A stretch of 64,000 nt of DNA, taken from Streptomyces subrutilus (lineage in GTDB: Bacteria; Actinomycetota; Actinomycetes; Streptomycetales; Streptomycetaceae). A program made the translations under genes and the position numbers. The notes beneath the pieces were generated by a model. The model was given only the letters and a program-made list of their open reading frames with translations, had not been told where the DNA came from and searched no databases. The stretch's first letter is position 1; each line of letters opens with the position of its first letter. The DNA lies in contig NZ_CP023701.1 in assembly GCF_008704535.1 (NCBI RefSeq), positions 5,436,001 through 5,500,000 on the forward strand, given 5' to 3'. Below are positions 1 through 8,283 of this stretch, piece after piece.

Positions 1-86
1 CTCCCGCGATAGGTACGGTGGCCAGCGTAACCCCGGTGCGGACGGCCGGTAAGGCGACACCTATTCCTGACGGAGCGTCAGCTGAT

Positions 87-92
87 TAGGGT
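87..92 (+). promoter_or_regulatory. -10 box of a probable leaderless promoter
   Basis: TAGGGT ends 6 nt before the GTG at 99 and there is no Shine-Dalgarno sequence, so transcription probably starts at or next to the start codon. A weak -35 (TTCCTG) lies at 64-69. Confidence 0.5.
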
Positions 93-98
93 GGTCGC

Positions 99-1346
99 GT
101 GAGCGAGCAGACGGAACAGACTCAGAGCGGCGTCGTCATCGCCGGCGCCGGAATGGCCGGGGTGCAGACCGCGGTCGCCCTCCGGGAGCAGGGCTTCACC
201 GGCCCCGTCACCCTGCTGGGCGCCGAACCGCACCAGCCCTACGACCGCCCCCCGCTGTCCAAGGCGATCCTCCTCGGCAAGGCCGAGGACTCCGCCTTCG
301 ACGTGGACTTCGACGGGCTCGGCATCGAGCTCAGGCTCGGCACCGAGGTCACCGGCCTGCGGGGCGCCGACCGCGAACTGGACACCGAGGCCGGCCCCGT
401 CCCGTACGGGCGGCTCGTCCTGGCCACCGGCGCCGTGCCGCTGACCCTGCCCGCCACCGCCGGGGTCCGCGGCGTGCACCTGCTGCGCACCCTCGACGAC
501 GCGGCGCGGCTGCGCCCGGTGCTGGCGGCGGCCGACCGGGTGGTGGTCGTCGGGGCCGGCTGGATCGGAGCCGAGTTCGCGACCGCGGCCCGCACGGCGG
601 GCTGCGCGGTCACCGTCGTCGAGGCGGCCGACCGGGTCCTGTCGGGCGCGCTGCCCGCGGAGGTCGCCGCGCCCATGGCCCGCTGGTACGAGGAGGCCGG
701 CGCCGAACTGATCACCGGGGCCCGGGTGGCCGGCGTCGAGGACGGCCGGGTACGGCTCGCGGACGGCCGTACCCTGCCGGCCGGCGCGGTCGTGGTGGGC
801 ATCGGCGCCCGCCCCGCCACCGGGTGGCTGGCCGGCAGCGGCGTGGAGCTGGGCCCGGACGGCTCGGTCACCGCCGACGCCCACCTGCGCACCTCCCTGC
901 CCGGGGTGTACGCGGTCGGCGACTGCTCCTCCTTCCCCTCCGCCCGCTACGGCGAGCGGCTGCTCGTGCACCACTGGGACAACGCCCTCCAGGGCCCGCG
1001 GGTCGTCGCCGCGAACATCCTGGCGGCCGAGGGCGCCGCGACGGCCCTGGCGGAGGCGGTCGACGAGGTCTACGACCCGGTCCCGTACTTCTGGTCGGAG
1101 CAGTTCGGCCGCTTCGTGCAGTACGCGGGCCACCACGGCGGGGCCGACACCCTGGTCTGGCGCGGCGACCCGGCCGAGCCCTCCTGGTCGGTGTGCTGGC
1201 TGCGGGACGGCGCCCTGGCCGCAGTGCTGGCCGTGGGCCGCCCGCGCGACCTCGCGCAGGGACGCCGGCTCATCGAGTCCGCGGCCGCCCTCGACCCCGA
1301 CCGTCTCGCCGACCCGGCCGTCGCCCTCAAGGCGGCCACGACCTAA
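99..1346 (+). CDS. FAD/NAD-dependent ferredoxin reductase-like oxidoreductase
   Basis: A 415-aa flavoprotein of the BphA4/rhodocoxin reductase type, which passes electrons from NAD(P)H through FAD to a ferredoxin. Visible motifs are an N-terminal FAD Rossmann motif (GAGMAGVQTA, about 15-24), the YDRPPLSK stretch typical of this family, a second dinucleotide motif (VGAGWIGAEF, about 150-159), and the GVYAVGDCSS FAD-binding motif near 268-277, followed by a reductase C-terminal domain. No ferredoxin or P450 gene is adjacent, so the physiological partner is unknown. The GTG start is supported by the -10 box 6 nt upstream, which implies a leaderless mRNA. A strong hairpin follows the stop. Confidence 0.85.
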   Translation: MSEQTEQTQSGVVIAGAGMAGVQTAVALREQGFTGPVTLLGAEPHQPYDRPPLSKAILLGKAEDSAFDVDFDGLGIELRLGTEVTGLRGADRELDTEAGPVPYGRLVLATGAVPLTLPATAGVRGVHLLRTLDDAARLRPVLAAADRVVVVGAGWIGAEFATAARTAGCAVTVVEAADRVLSGALPAEVAAPMARWYEEAGAELITGARVAGVEDGRVRLADGRTLPAGAVVVGIGARPATGWLAGSGVELGPDGSVTADAHLRTSLPGVYAVGDCSSFPSARYGERLLVHHWDNALQGPRVVAANILAAEGAATALAEAVDEVYDPVPYFWSEQFGRFVQYAGHHGGADTLVWRGDPAEPSWSVCWLRDGALAAVLAVGRPRDLAQGRRLIESAAALDPDRLADPAVALKAATT

Positions 1347-1353
1347 GGAGAAC

Positions 1354-1388
1354 GCCCGCGCGGGGCGCCGGCCGGGCCCCGCGCGGGC
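1354..1388 (+). terminator. GC-rich hairpin terminator
   Basis: Perfect 13-bp stem (GCCCGCGCGGGGC and its complement) with a 9-nt loop, 8 nt after the stop of the flavoprotein gene. No T-tract follows, as is common for Streptomyces terminators. Confidence 0.6.
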
Positions 1389-1467
1389 ACCCCTGCGGCG
1401 CCCGGGGGCCACCCGTCCGGGGCCGCTCGGGTACCGGCCGCCAGTCCGAGATGGCAGGCTTGTGCCC

Positions 1468-1833
1468 GTGACCGAGATTGACGCAAAGATCGATGCCCTT
1501 GTCCCCGCCTGGCTGTACCTCCCCGACATCGCGGAGATGCTCGACGTCGAGGTGACCCGGGTCCGCCAGATGGTGAAGGAAGGGCAGCTCATCGCCGTGC
1601 GCCGCGGCGAGAACCGCGCCCTGCAGGTGCCCGCCCCCTTCATCGACGGCGACAAGGTGGTCAAGGGCCTCGTCGGCCTGCTGACGGTGCTGCGCGACGA
1701 CCGCTTCTCCGAGGAGGAGATCCTGGAGTGGCTCTTCACCGAGGACCCGACCCTGCCCGGCACCCCCGTGCAGGCGCTGAGCGAGAATCGCGGCACGGAG
1801 GTGAAGCGCCGCGCTCAGGCGCTCGCCCTCTGA
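1468..1833 (+). CDS. Rv2175c-family winged-helix DNA-binding protein
   Basis: A small 121-aa protein of the Rv2175c family. In Mycobacterium the family member is a DNA-binding protein phosphorylated by PknL; that role is known for the family and not shown here. An N-terminal helix-turn-helix is visible (LPDIAEMLDVEVTRVRQMV, about 18-36), followed by GQLIAVRRGENRALQVP, which resembles a MerR-like wing, and a helical C-terminal half. Two in-frame GTG codons occur (1462 and 1468). I chose 1468 because the protein then begins VTEIDAKIDAL and a CAGGCT -10-like box (1455-1460) would give a leaderless start. It is flanked by hairpins on both sides, so it is probably monocistronic. Confidence 0.8.
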   Translation: MTEIDAKIDALVPAWLYLPDIAEMLDVEVTRVRQMVKEGQLIAVRRGENRALQVPAPFIDGDKVVKGLVGLLTVLRDDRFSEEEILEWLFTEDPTLPGTPVQALSENRGTEVKRRAQALAL

Positions 1834-1855
1834 CCTGATCCGCATCCGCTCCACC

Positions 1856-1889
1856 GCGGCGTACGGGCCCCCACGGTCCCGTACGCCGC
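1856..1889 (+). terminator. Hairpin between the Rv2175c-like gene and thiE
   Basis: Perfect 12-bp stem (GCGGCGTACGGG and its complement) with a 10-nt loop, followed by CTTCC. It ends 22 nt before the thiE start codon, so it may be the upstream gene's terminator or part of the thiE leader. It does not resemble a TPP riboswitch. Confidence 0.55.
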
Positions 1890-1911
1890 TTCCATCACGG
1901 GGGGAACACCC

Positions 1912-2547
1912 ATGCAGCTGTCCGACGCCCGGCTCTACCTGTGCACGGACGCCCGCAAGCGGCAGGGGGACCTCCCCGAGTTCCTCGACGCCGTCCTGGC
2001 CGGCGGAGTGGACGTCGTCCAGCTGCGCGACAAGGGCATGGAGGCCGGGGAGGAGCTCGACCACCTGCGGGTCTTCGCCGAGGCCGCCCGCCGCCACGGC
2101 CGGCTCCTCGCCGTCAACGACCGCGCCGACGTCGCGCACGCCATCGGCTCCGACGTGCTGCACCTCGGCCAGGGCGACATCCCCGTCCCCGCCGCCCGCG
2201 CCGTCCTCGGCGACCGGGTGCTGATCGGCCGCTCCTGCCACGCCGAGTCCGAGGTGGACGCCGCCGCGGCCGAACCCGGCGTGGACTACTTCTGCACCGG
2301 CCCCTGCTGGCCCACGCCCACCAAGCCCGGCCGCTCCGCACCCGGACTCGGCCTCGTCCGCTACGCGGCCTCCCTCCCGCAGGACCGGCCCTGGTTCGCC
2401 ATCGGCGGCATCGACGGTACGAATCTGGACGAGGTGCTGGACGCCGGCGCCACCCGGATCGTGGTCGTCCGCGCCCTCACCGAGGCCTCCGACCCCGGCG
2501 CGGCCGCCGCCGACCTCGCCCGGCGGGTCCGGGCCCGGCTCGGCTGA
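1912..2547 (+). CDS. thiE: Thiamine-phosphate synthase
   Basis: A 211-aa TIM-barrel enzyme that joins HMP-diphosphate and the thiazole phosphate carboxylate to give thiamine monophosphate in the cytoplasm. Family motifs are VDVVQLRDKG (about 33-42), LLAVNDRADVAHAIG with the phosphate/metal-binding Asp, DVLHLGQGDIP, the YFCTGPCWPTPTKPG loop and FAIGGIDGTNLDEVL near the C-terminus. Length is normal for the family. A GGGGGG Shine-Dalgarno lies 7 nt before the ATG. The other thiamine genes are not in this window. The only leader structure is a simple hairpin at 1856-1889. Confidence 0.93.
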   Translation: MQLSDARLYLCTDARKRQGDLPEFLDAVLAGGVDVVQLRDKGMEAGEELDHLRVFAEAARRHGRLLAVNDRADVAHAIGSDVLHLGQGDIPVPAARAVLGDRVLIGRSCHAESEVDAAAAEPGVDYFCTGPCWPTPTKPGRSAPGLGLVRYAASLPQDRPWFAIGGIDGTNLDEVLDAGATRIVVVRALTEASDPGAAAADLARRVRARLG

Positions 2548-2568
2548 CACCGGCCGCACACCGCGCCG

Positions 2569-2591
2569 CGTGTCCAAAAACGTGTCCAAAA
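2569..2591 (+). repeat. Two direct repeats upstream of metF
   Basis: CGTGTCCAAAA occurs at 2569-2579 and 2581-2591 with a period of 12 nt, just upstream of the metF -35 region. It is a candidate binding site for a regulator of metF. Confidence 0.45.
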
Positions 2592-2603
2592 GGCGGACGT
2601 GGC

Positions 2604-2632
2604 TTCGAACTGCGCCGGAGCCCGTCTAACCT
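2604..2632 (+). promoter_or_regulatory. Leaderless metF promoter
   Basis: A -10 box TAACCT (2627-2632) ends 6 nt before the metF ATG. A weak -35 (TTCGAA, 2604-2609) is 17 nt further upstream. There is no Shine-Dalgarno sequence. Confidence 0.55.
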
Positions 2633-2638
2633 GCCGCT

Positions 2639-3553
2639 ATGGCCTCTGGTACCGCTTCCACCTGGTCGGATCGCGCACACACGGTCCGCGACCTCATCGC
2701 CTCCGGGCGCTCGTACTCCTTCGAGTTCTGGGCCCCGAAGACGGAGAAGGGCGAGCGCAACCTCTGGAACGCGCTGCGCCGGGTCGAGGCGGTGTCCCCG
2801 AGCTTCGTCTCCGTGACCTACGGAGCCGGCGGCTCCACCCGCGGCGGCACCGTCCGCGCCACCCAGCAGATCGCCGCGGACACCACCCTGACCCCCGTCG
2901 CGCACCTCACCGCCGTCGACCACTCCGTCGCCGAGCTGCGCCACGTCATCGGCCAGTTCGCCGACGCGGGCATCCGCAACATGCTCGTCGTGCGCGGAGA
3001 CCCGCCGGGCGACCCGATGGGCGAGTGGATCGCGCACCCCGAGGGCGTGCGCTACGCCGCCGACCTCGTCCGGCTGGTCAAGGAGTCCGGCGACTTCTGC
3101 GTGGGTGTCGCCGCCTTCCCCGAGATGCACCCCCGGTCGACCGACTGGGACACGGACATCCGGCACTTCGTGGACAAGTGCCGCGCGGGCGCCGACTATG
3201 CGATCACCCAGATGTTCTTCGATCCGGAGAACTACCTCCGGCTCCGCGACAGCGTCGAGAAGGCGGGCTGCGACACCCCGATCATCCCTGAAGTCATGCC
3301 CGTTGTGGGCATCAAGCAGCTCGACCGGCTGCCCCGGCTCAGCACCGCGCTCTTCCCCGTGACCGTGAAAGAGCGCATGCTCGCGGTCAAGGACGACCCG
3401 GCCGCTGTACGCTCCATTGGCATCGAGTTCGCCACGGAGTTCTGCGCGCGGCTGCTGTCCGAGGGTGTCCCGGGGCTGCACTTCATCACGCTGAACAATT
3501 CCACGGCGACCCTCGAAATCTACGAGAACCTGGGCCTGCACCAGCGGGCCTGA
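2639..3553 (+). CDS. metF: 5,10-methylenetetrahydrofolate reductase
   Basis: A 304-aa flavin-dependent TIM-barrel enzyme that reduces methylene-THF to methyl-THF, the methyl donor for methionine synthesis. Visible motifs are YSFEFWAPKTEKGERN (catalytic Glu region), FVSVTYGAGGSTRGGT (about 57-72), NMLVVRGDPPGDP (about 115-127), GVAAFPEMHPRS, and KCRAGADYAITQMFFD (about 179-194), which contains the conserved folate-binding residues. Length matches bacterial MetF. The ATG is set by a -10 box 6 nt upstream (leaderless). It stands alone, with direct repeats upstream that could be an operator. Confidence 0.95.
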   Translation: MASGTASTWSDRAHTVRDLIASGRSYSFEFWAPKTEKGERNLWNALRRVEAVSPSFVSVTYGAGGSTRGGTVRATQQIAADTTLTPVAHLTAVDHSVAELRHVIGQFADAGIRNMLVVRGDPPGDPMGEWIAHPEGVRYAADLVRLVKESGDFCVGVAAFPEMHPRSTDWDTDIRHFVDKCRAGADYAITQMFFDPENYLRLRDSVEKAGCDTPIIPEVMPVVGIKQLDRLPRLSTALFPVTVKERMLAVKDDPAAVRSIGIEFATEFCARLLSEGVPGLHFITLNNSTATLEIYENLGLHQRA

Positions 3554-3603
3554 GCGGCCGTCCTCCGTTCCCGCGCCGGCGGCCGCACCGAGAGGGGCCA
3601 CGC

Positions 3604-4533
3604 ATGGGAATGACGGTCCTCTACATCGCGTTCGGCATCGTCGCGCTGTGGCTGCTTGCCGAGGTCCTGATGCAGTACAAGGCCCGGCTGCGCTGGCGCC
3701 TGCTCGCGTTCACCGGGTTCCTGGGCGTGGTCGCCGGCGTGGTGCTGCCGTCGGTGCTGGTCATCGCCGTCGGCGCCGCCGCGTTCGCCACCGGCCAGAT
3801 CCTGGTGACGCTCTCCTTCCGCAAGGGCTTCGTCGCCGGCTGGGCGCTGCGCCGCCGCGGGGGACCCGCCCGGCAGCCGGCCGGCCGGGCCACCGGCCGC
3901 CGCCGCTCCGGCGGCCCGCGCCCCGAACCCGCCCTCCAGGTCACCGCGCTGGAGTACGGCCCCGAGGACCGGTCCGCCGCCGACGACCCCGACGCCCACG
4001 GGGCAGGACGCGGGTTCCAGGCCGGCCCCGACGAGGTCCACGGTCCCGGACCGGCGCCCGAGGACACCGGGTCGTACGGGGTCCGCGGCCACGCGCCCGC
4101 CGCCGACGCGGGCGAAACGGCCGCCTTCGCCTCGCCGTTCACCACCGGCGAGCAGGACGCCCACCAGTACGCCGCCCACCAGGGTCCGTACGGGCAGGAC
4201 GGCGGCCACGGCTTCCCCGCCGACTACTCCGGCGGCTACGACGGCGGCTACCCCGCGGGCGGCCAACAGGCCTACCCCGCCTACTCGGACCCGTACATCG
4301 GCCCCGGCGGGGGCGCCGCCCCGGCGCCGTCCTACGACTACGGCTACGACCCCTACGCCGACCCCGGCCAGCAGTACTCGACGGACACGCCTCCCGGCGG
4401 GGTCTGGGTCCCGCAGCAGCGCTCCACCGGCCAGGAGGGCCCGGCGCCCTACCCGCCGCAGGACCCGGCCGCGCCGCAGGAGTACCCGTACCCGCAGCAG
4501 GGCACGGGCGAGTACGAGCAGTACCGCTACTGA
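3604..4533 (+). CDS. Membrane protein with long disordered Gly/Pro/Tyr-rich tail
   Basis: A 309-aa protein of unknown function. Three hydrophobic segments (about 4-20, 32-50 and 52-70) form a compact membrane anchor. The remaining 230 residues are low complexity, first rich in R/G/P and acidic, then rich in G, Y, P and Q (for example YSGGYDGGYPAGGQQAYPAY). The tail probably lies in the cytoplasm, because it begins with a positive RRRGG cluster, but this topology is inferred. A GAGAGGGG Shine-Dalgarno precedes the ATG. The gene sits 50 nt after metF and may be co-transcribed. Confidence 0.7.
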   Translation: MGMTVLYIAFGIVALWLLAEVLMQYKARLRWRLLAFTGFLGVVAGVVLPSVLVIAVGAAAFATGQILVTLSFRKGFVAGWALRRRGGPARQPAGRATGRRRSGGPRPEPALQVTALEYGPEDRSAADDPDAHGAGRGFQAGPDEVHGPGPAPEDTGSYGVRGHAPAADAGETAAFASPFTTGEQDAHQYAAHQGPYGQDGGHGFPADYSGGYDGGYPAGGQQAYPAYSDPYIGPGGGAAPAPSYDYGYDPYADPGQQYSTDTPPGGVWVPQQRSTGQEGPAPYPPQDPAAPQEYPYPQQGTGEYEQYRY

Positions 4534-4551
4534 GCCCCCGGCGCGGGGCTC
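4532..4551 (+). terminator. Short bidirectional hairpin
   Basis: GAGCCCC and its complement form a 7-bp stem with a 6-nt loop, overlapping the stop codon of the membrane protein gene and facing the convergent oxidoreductase gene. Confidence 0.4.
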
Positions 4552-4562
4552 CGCGGCACCCG

Positions 4563-5999
4563 TCAGCGGGAGCCGCGGAACTCCGCCCCCTCCACGATCA
4601 GCCCCGCCACCAGGGCCCCGGTCATCCCCGCGTGCGGCAGCCCGCCGCCCGGGTGCGCCCAGCCGCCCGCCCGGTACAGCCCGGGCAGCTCCGTGGCGTT
4701 CGCCGGGTACAGCAGCCGCCCCCCGGCCCCCGCCAGGGCCGGGGCCGGGACCGCGCCGCCCGGTGCGCCGGTGGCCGCCTCCACGTCGGCCGGGGTGCGC
4801 ACCTCCTGCCACAGCAGTCGCTCCCGCAGCCCCGGAACGGCCCTCTCGGCCAGTTCCAGCAACTCCCCGGGCCCCGGAGCCCCGGGCGCGCCCCCGGCCG
4901 CTCCCGGGCCGCACACGGCGCTCACGGTGACGGCTTCGTGCTCCGCGTCCGGCCGGGTGGCCGGATCGTCCGGCCGCAGTACGGTGACCCGCAGCCCGGG
5001 CGAGTGCACCAGGGTGCGGTGGACGGCGTCGGCGGGCCGGGCGCCGCGCAGCGCCAGCAGCAGCGTGAGCCGGCTGGGCGCACCGGCGCCGCCCGCGGGC
5101 TCCTGCGCGCGCGGGCGTACGGGCGAGTGCGCCGGCAGCAGCCTCGGGTCGACGGCGCAGACCACGGCGTCGGCGTCCGCCTCGGTGCCGTCGGCCAGCA
5201 GCAGCCCCGCCGCCCGGCCCGCGCGCACCGACACCTCGCGGACCTCCGCCCCGAAGACGAACTCCACCTTCCGCTCGCGGCACCGCTCGTACACGGCGGT
5301 CGCCAGGGCCCGCATCCCGCCGCGCACGTACCAGGTGCCGAAGGTCTGCTCCATGTACGGCAGCACCGCCGCCGACCCGGGAGCCCGCTCCGGGTCGATC
5401 CCGTACGCCGCCACCACCCCGGTCAGCAGCTCCCCGAGCGGGCCGCCGAGCTCACGGCCGGCGACCTCGGCGAGCGTCGGCGGCCGGCGGCGCAGCAGGC
5501 CGCTGCGGCGCGGCGCCGGATAGGGGTCGCCGGCCAGCGCCGTCCGGTCCGCGCGCAGCGGCTCCTCCAGCAGCGGGCGCCGGGTGGCGTCCCAGGCGTC
5601 CCGGGCCCGGCCCAGCACCCCGTTCCACCGCTCGCCCGCACCGGCCCCGAAGGCCCCGTCGAGGGCGGCGGCGACACCGCCGTGCGAGGCGCCCGGGAGG
5701 GTGACGCCGATCGTGTGGTGGGGGAGCAGGTGCCGTACGCCCGGGTCGACCTGGACCAGGTCCACGCAGCTCTCCAGCGGCCGCTTGCCGGTCTTCACGA
5801 ACAGGTCGCGGTAGACGGCCGGCAGGTGCAGCAGGCCGGGTCCGGTGTCGAAGGAGAAACCGTCGCGCTCGTGGCGCCCCAGGGCTCCGCCGTACCCGGC
5901 GGTCCGTTCGTACACCGTCACCCGGTGCCCCGCCACGGCCAGCCGGGCCGCCGTCGCCATCGCGCCCATCCCGGCGCCGATCACCGCAATTCGTGCCAT
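4563..5999 (-). CDS. Phytoene desaturase-like NAD(P)/FAD oxidoreductase
   Basis: A 478-aa flavoprotein of the amine oxidase/CrtI superfamily. It begins with a clean FAD motif (IAVIGAGMGAMATAARLAVAGHRVTVYE, given here as positions 4-31, key residues G8, G10 and G13). It continues with GYGGALGRHERDGFSFDTGP, which binds the flavin and is typical of phytoene desaturases, and ends with LPGLYRAGGWAHPGGGLPHAGMTGALVAGL, the C-terminal FAD motif of this family. No crtB, crtE or crtY gene is near, so the substrate is unknown. The start at 5999 is supported by TAGGCT 7 nt upstream on the minus strand (leaderless). Frames extending further upstream lack this signal. Confidence 0.8.
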   Translation of the reverse strand: MARIAVIGAGMGAMATAARLAVAGHRVTVYERTAGYGGALGRHERDGFSFDTGPGLLHLPAVYRDLFVKTGKRPLESCVDLVQVDPGVRHLLPHHTIGVTLPGASHGGVAAALDGAFGAGAGERWNGVLGRARDAWDATRRPLLEEPLRADRTALAGDPYPAPRRSGLLRRRPPTLAEVAGRELGGPLGELLTGVVAAYGIDPERAPGSAAVLPYMEQTFGTWYVRGGMRALATAVYERCRERKVEFVFGAEVREVSVRAGRAAGLLLADGTEADADAVVCAVDPRLLPAHSPVRPRAQEPAGGAGAPSRLTLLLALRGARPADAVHRTLVHSPGLRVTVLRPDDPATRPDAEHEAVTVSAVCGPGAAGGAPGAPGPGELLELAERAVPGLRERLLWQEVRTPADVEAATGAPGGAVPAPALAGAGGRLLYPANATELPGLYRAGGWAHPGGGLPHAGMTGALVAGLIVEGAEFRGSR

Positions 6000-6030
6000 G
6001 CGGCCGAGCCTACCGAGGCGGCCGGCGAGG

Positions 6031-6657
6031 TCAGCCGGGTGGTCCGGTGGTCCGCGCGGAGGTCTCGGCGGCGAGCCGGCGCTCCTCGCGGCGCTGGGCA
6101 CGGCGGCGCAGGAAGCGGCGGATGCGGGTCCAGAGGTAGACCACCACCGCCAGCCCGGCCAGCAGCAGGACGGCCGCGATCACCGCGGCGGCCTGCGGGT
6201 TGAACATGGCGAAGGTGACGATGCCGGCGACCCCGAGGTCCTCGGCGGTGCTCAGCACGATGTTGCTGACGGGCTCGGGCGAGGTGTTGACCGCCATCCG
6301 GGTCCCCGCCTTGACGAAATGGCTGGCCAGGGCGGTGGAACCGCCGACCGCGGCCGCGGCGAGGTCGGACAGCGAGCCGCTCTGCCCGGCCAGCAGCGCC
6401 CCGACCACGGCTCCGGCCACCGGCCGGATCACGGTGTGGACCGCGTCCCAGACCGAGTCCACGTACGGGATCTTGTCGGCGACGGCCTCGCACAGGAAGA
6501 GCACCGCCGCGACGACGAGCACGTCGGTGCGCTGGAGGGAGGCCGGGACCTCGTCGGTCAGGCCGGTCGCGCCGAAGACGCCGAGCAGCAGGACCACGGC
6601 ATAGGCGTTGATCCCGCTGGCCCAGCCGCTGGTGAAGACCAGAGGGAGCACACTCAC
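6031..6657 (-). CDS. DUF4126-family integral membrane protein
   Basis: A 208-aa membrane protein of the DUF4126 family, function unknown. Hydrophobic helices are visible near 4-25, 42-58, 70-92, 125-150 and 155-175, followed by a basic, Arg-rich C-terminal tail (RIRRFLRRRAQRREERR). GTG at 6657 gives the N-terminus VSVLPLVFTSGWASGINAYA, which fits the family. A CATGAT box 6 nt upstream suggests a leaderless start. It is immediately upstream of the FAD oxidoreductase on the same strand (31-nt gap). Confidence 0.75.
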   Translation of the reverse strand: MSVLPLVFTSGWASGINAYAVVLLLGVFGATGLTDEVPASLQRTDVLVVAAVLFLCEAVADKIPYVDSVWDAVHTVIRPVAGAVVGALLAGQSGSLSDLAAAAVGGSTALASHFVKAGTRMAVNTSPEPVSNIVLSTAEDLGVAGIVTFAMFNPQAAAVIAAVLLLAGLAVVVYLWTRIRRFLRRRAQRREERRLAAETSARTTGPPG

Positions 6658-6772
6658 CGGATCATCATGCCGCAGAACGGGTGATCCGGCGGGCAGAGCG
6701 CCGCACCGCGCGCGGACCAAGGAGGGGACGGTCGCCCGGCGGCGGCCATCCCCTCACCCACGCGTCCGGGGG

Positions 6773-7174
6773 CTACTGCCCCTGTTCGTCACGGCGGCGC
6801 TGCCACCGTTCCTCGATGCGGGTCATCATCGACCGACGCTGCCGGTTCTGGCCCTGGGCCGAACCGCCGATACTTCCGGAGACGGGCTGCTCGCCAGGCT
6901 TGGGTGCCTTGCGCCAACCGGTGACCACGAGGACCGTACAGGCCAGCATGACGAGGAATCCCACCACGCTGATCCAGAGCACGTCCTGCCAGATCACACC
7001 GGTCATGAGGAGCGCGATACCCACCACAATGCCCACGACTGCCTGGTAGACCCGTCGCCGGGTGTACGTACGCAGTCCGCTTCCCTCAAGCGCTGTCGCG
7101 AACTTGGGATCTTCGGCGTACAGCGCTCGCTCCATCTGCTCGAGCATTCGCTGCTCGTGCTCCGAGAGCGGCAC
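6773..7174 (-). CDS. DUF3040-family small membrane protein
   Basis: A 133-aa protein with the actinobacterial DUF3040 signature. It has an N-terminal LSEHEQRMLEQMERAL segment, two adjacent transmembrane helices (about 47-66 and 70-90) and a basic C-terminus. Function is unknown for the family. GTG at 7174 is preferred because AGGAGG lies 6 nt before it and the protein then starts VPLSEHEQ. The more upstream ATG at 7189 overlaps that Shine-Dalgarno. It appears monocistronic. The 275 nt upstream hold its promoter region and no other gene that I can support. Confidence 0.82.
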   Translation of the reverse strand: MPLSEHEQRMLEQMERALYAEDPKFATALEGSGLRTYTRRRVYQAVVGIVVGIALLMTGVIWQDVLWISVVGFLVMLACTVLVVTGWRKAPKPGEQPVSGSIGGSAQGQNRQRRSMMTRIEERWQRRRDEQGQ

Positions 7175-7449
7175 GGGAGTCCTCCTCATCCGTCGGTCGC
7201 GGGGGGTAGCGACCAGGGGTCCCCTTCAGGATAGGCGGGGAATCGCCCCCGTGATACCCGCCCTCTACGCCACGTTCTGAAATACCGCAGCCACCGAACC
7301 ACTGCGCAAAGCCGGACCGCCTGTGTGCGGTCATCGAGGCGCTTATTCCCCGATGGAACGTCCACCATGCCGGTCACTGTCCCGATCATACGGGGCCGAC
7401 CGCCGGATCGGAGGGTGTGTGGCCCACTCCGCCCCGGGAAGATCGCAGA

Positions 7450-8208
7450 TCAGGTGCGCTTCTCGCCCAAGACGTGCAGTTGCGTGGCGACCGCGTGGAA
7501 GGCGGGCAGCTCGGCGGCGGCCTCCTCCAGACGCAGCAGCGCCTCCACGGCGCCGGGCTCGGTGTCCACCAGGACGCCCGGGACCAGGTCCGCGAAGATC
7601 CGTACGCCGTGCACCGCGCCGACCGCGAGGCCGGCCCCGGAGACGAGCTCCGAGAGCTGCTCGGCGGTGAAGCGGCGCGGCACCGGGTCACCGGCGCCCC
7701 ACCGGCCGGCCGGGTCGGTGAGGGCGGTGCGGGCCTCGGTGAAGTGGCCGGCCAGGGCGCGGGCCAGGACGGCCCCGCCGAGGCCGGCGGCCAGCAGGCT
7801 GAGCGTGCCGCCGGGGCGCAGGGCCGCGACGGCGTTGGCCACGCCCTCGGCCGCGTCGTCCACGTACTCCAGCACGCCGTGGCAGAGCACCACGTCGTAC
7901 GCGTCCCGGTCGACGACGTCCAGCAGGCCCTGGGCGTCGCCCTGGACCCCGCGCACCAGATCGGCGACCCCGGCCTCGCCCACCCGGCGCTCCAGCCCGA
8001 ACAGCGCGTTCGGGCTGGGGTCGACCACGGTGACGCGGTGGCCCAGCCGGGCCACCGGGACGGCGAACTTGCCGGTGCCGCCGCCGGTGTCCAGCACGTC
8101 CAGCACGTCCCGGCCGGTCGCCTTGACCCGGCGGTCGAGCGCCTCCTTGAGGACCTCCCACACCACGGCGGTGCGGAGGGAGGCACGGGGGCGGGAAGTG
8201 TCCGACAC
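7450..8208 (-). CDS. Class I SAM-dependent methyltransferase
   Basis: A 252-aa methyltransferase. Motif I is VLDVLDTGGGTGKFAVP (about 38-54), followed by an acidic post-I residue in VTVVDPSPNALFGL. Motif IV is DVVLCHGVLEYV and motif post-IV is ALRPGGTLSLLAA. The pattern resembles CmoA/UbiE-like small-molecule or tRNA methyltransferases, but the substrate cannot be told from sequence. GTG at 8208 is chosen because GAGGAG precedes it by about 9 nt. The HEPN gene ends 75 nt upstream on the same strand, so the two may share a transcript. Confidence 0.82.
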   Translation of the reverse strand: MSDTSRPRASLRTAVVWEVLKEALDRRVKATGRDVLDVLDTGGGTGKFAVPVARLGHRVTVVDPSPNALFGLERRVGEAGVADLVRGVQGDAQGLLDVVDRDAYDVVLCHGVLEYVDDAAEGVANAVAALRPGGTLSLLAAGLGGAVLARALAGHFTEARTALTDPAGRWGAGDPVPRRFTAEQLSELVSGAGLAVGAVHGVRIFADLVPGVLVDTEPGAVEALLRLEEAAAELPAFHAVATQLHVLGEKRT

Positions 8209-8283
8209 GGCTGATGGCTCCTCGGCGCGGTAAGGGTGAGAGCGGTGCGTGTCCCACCCTATGGCCTTCCGCAACCGGGCAGC

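Noticed and set aside
1834..1911. TPP riboswitch upstream of thiE
   Set aside because: Only a simple 12-bp hairpin is present. The conserved THI-box sequences are absent.
7190..7449. Plus-strand open frames starting near 7325
   Set aside because: They are antisense to the methyltransferase gene, lack a Shine-Dalgarno and have no domain-like sequence.
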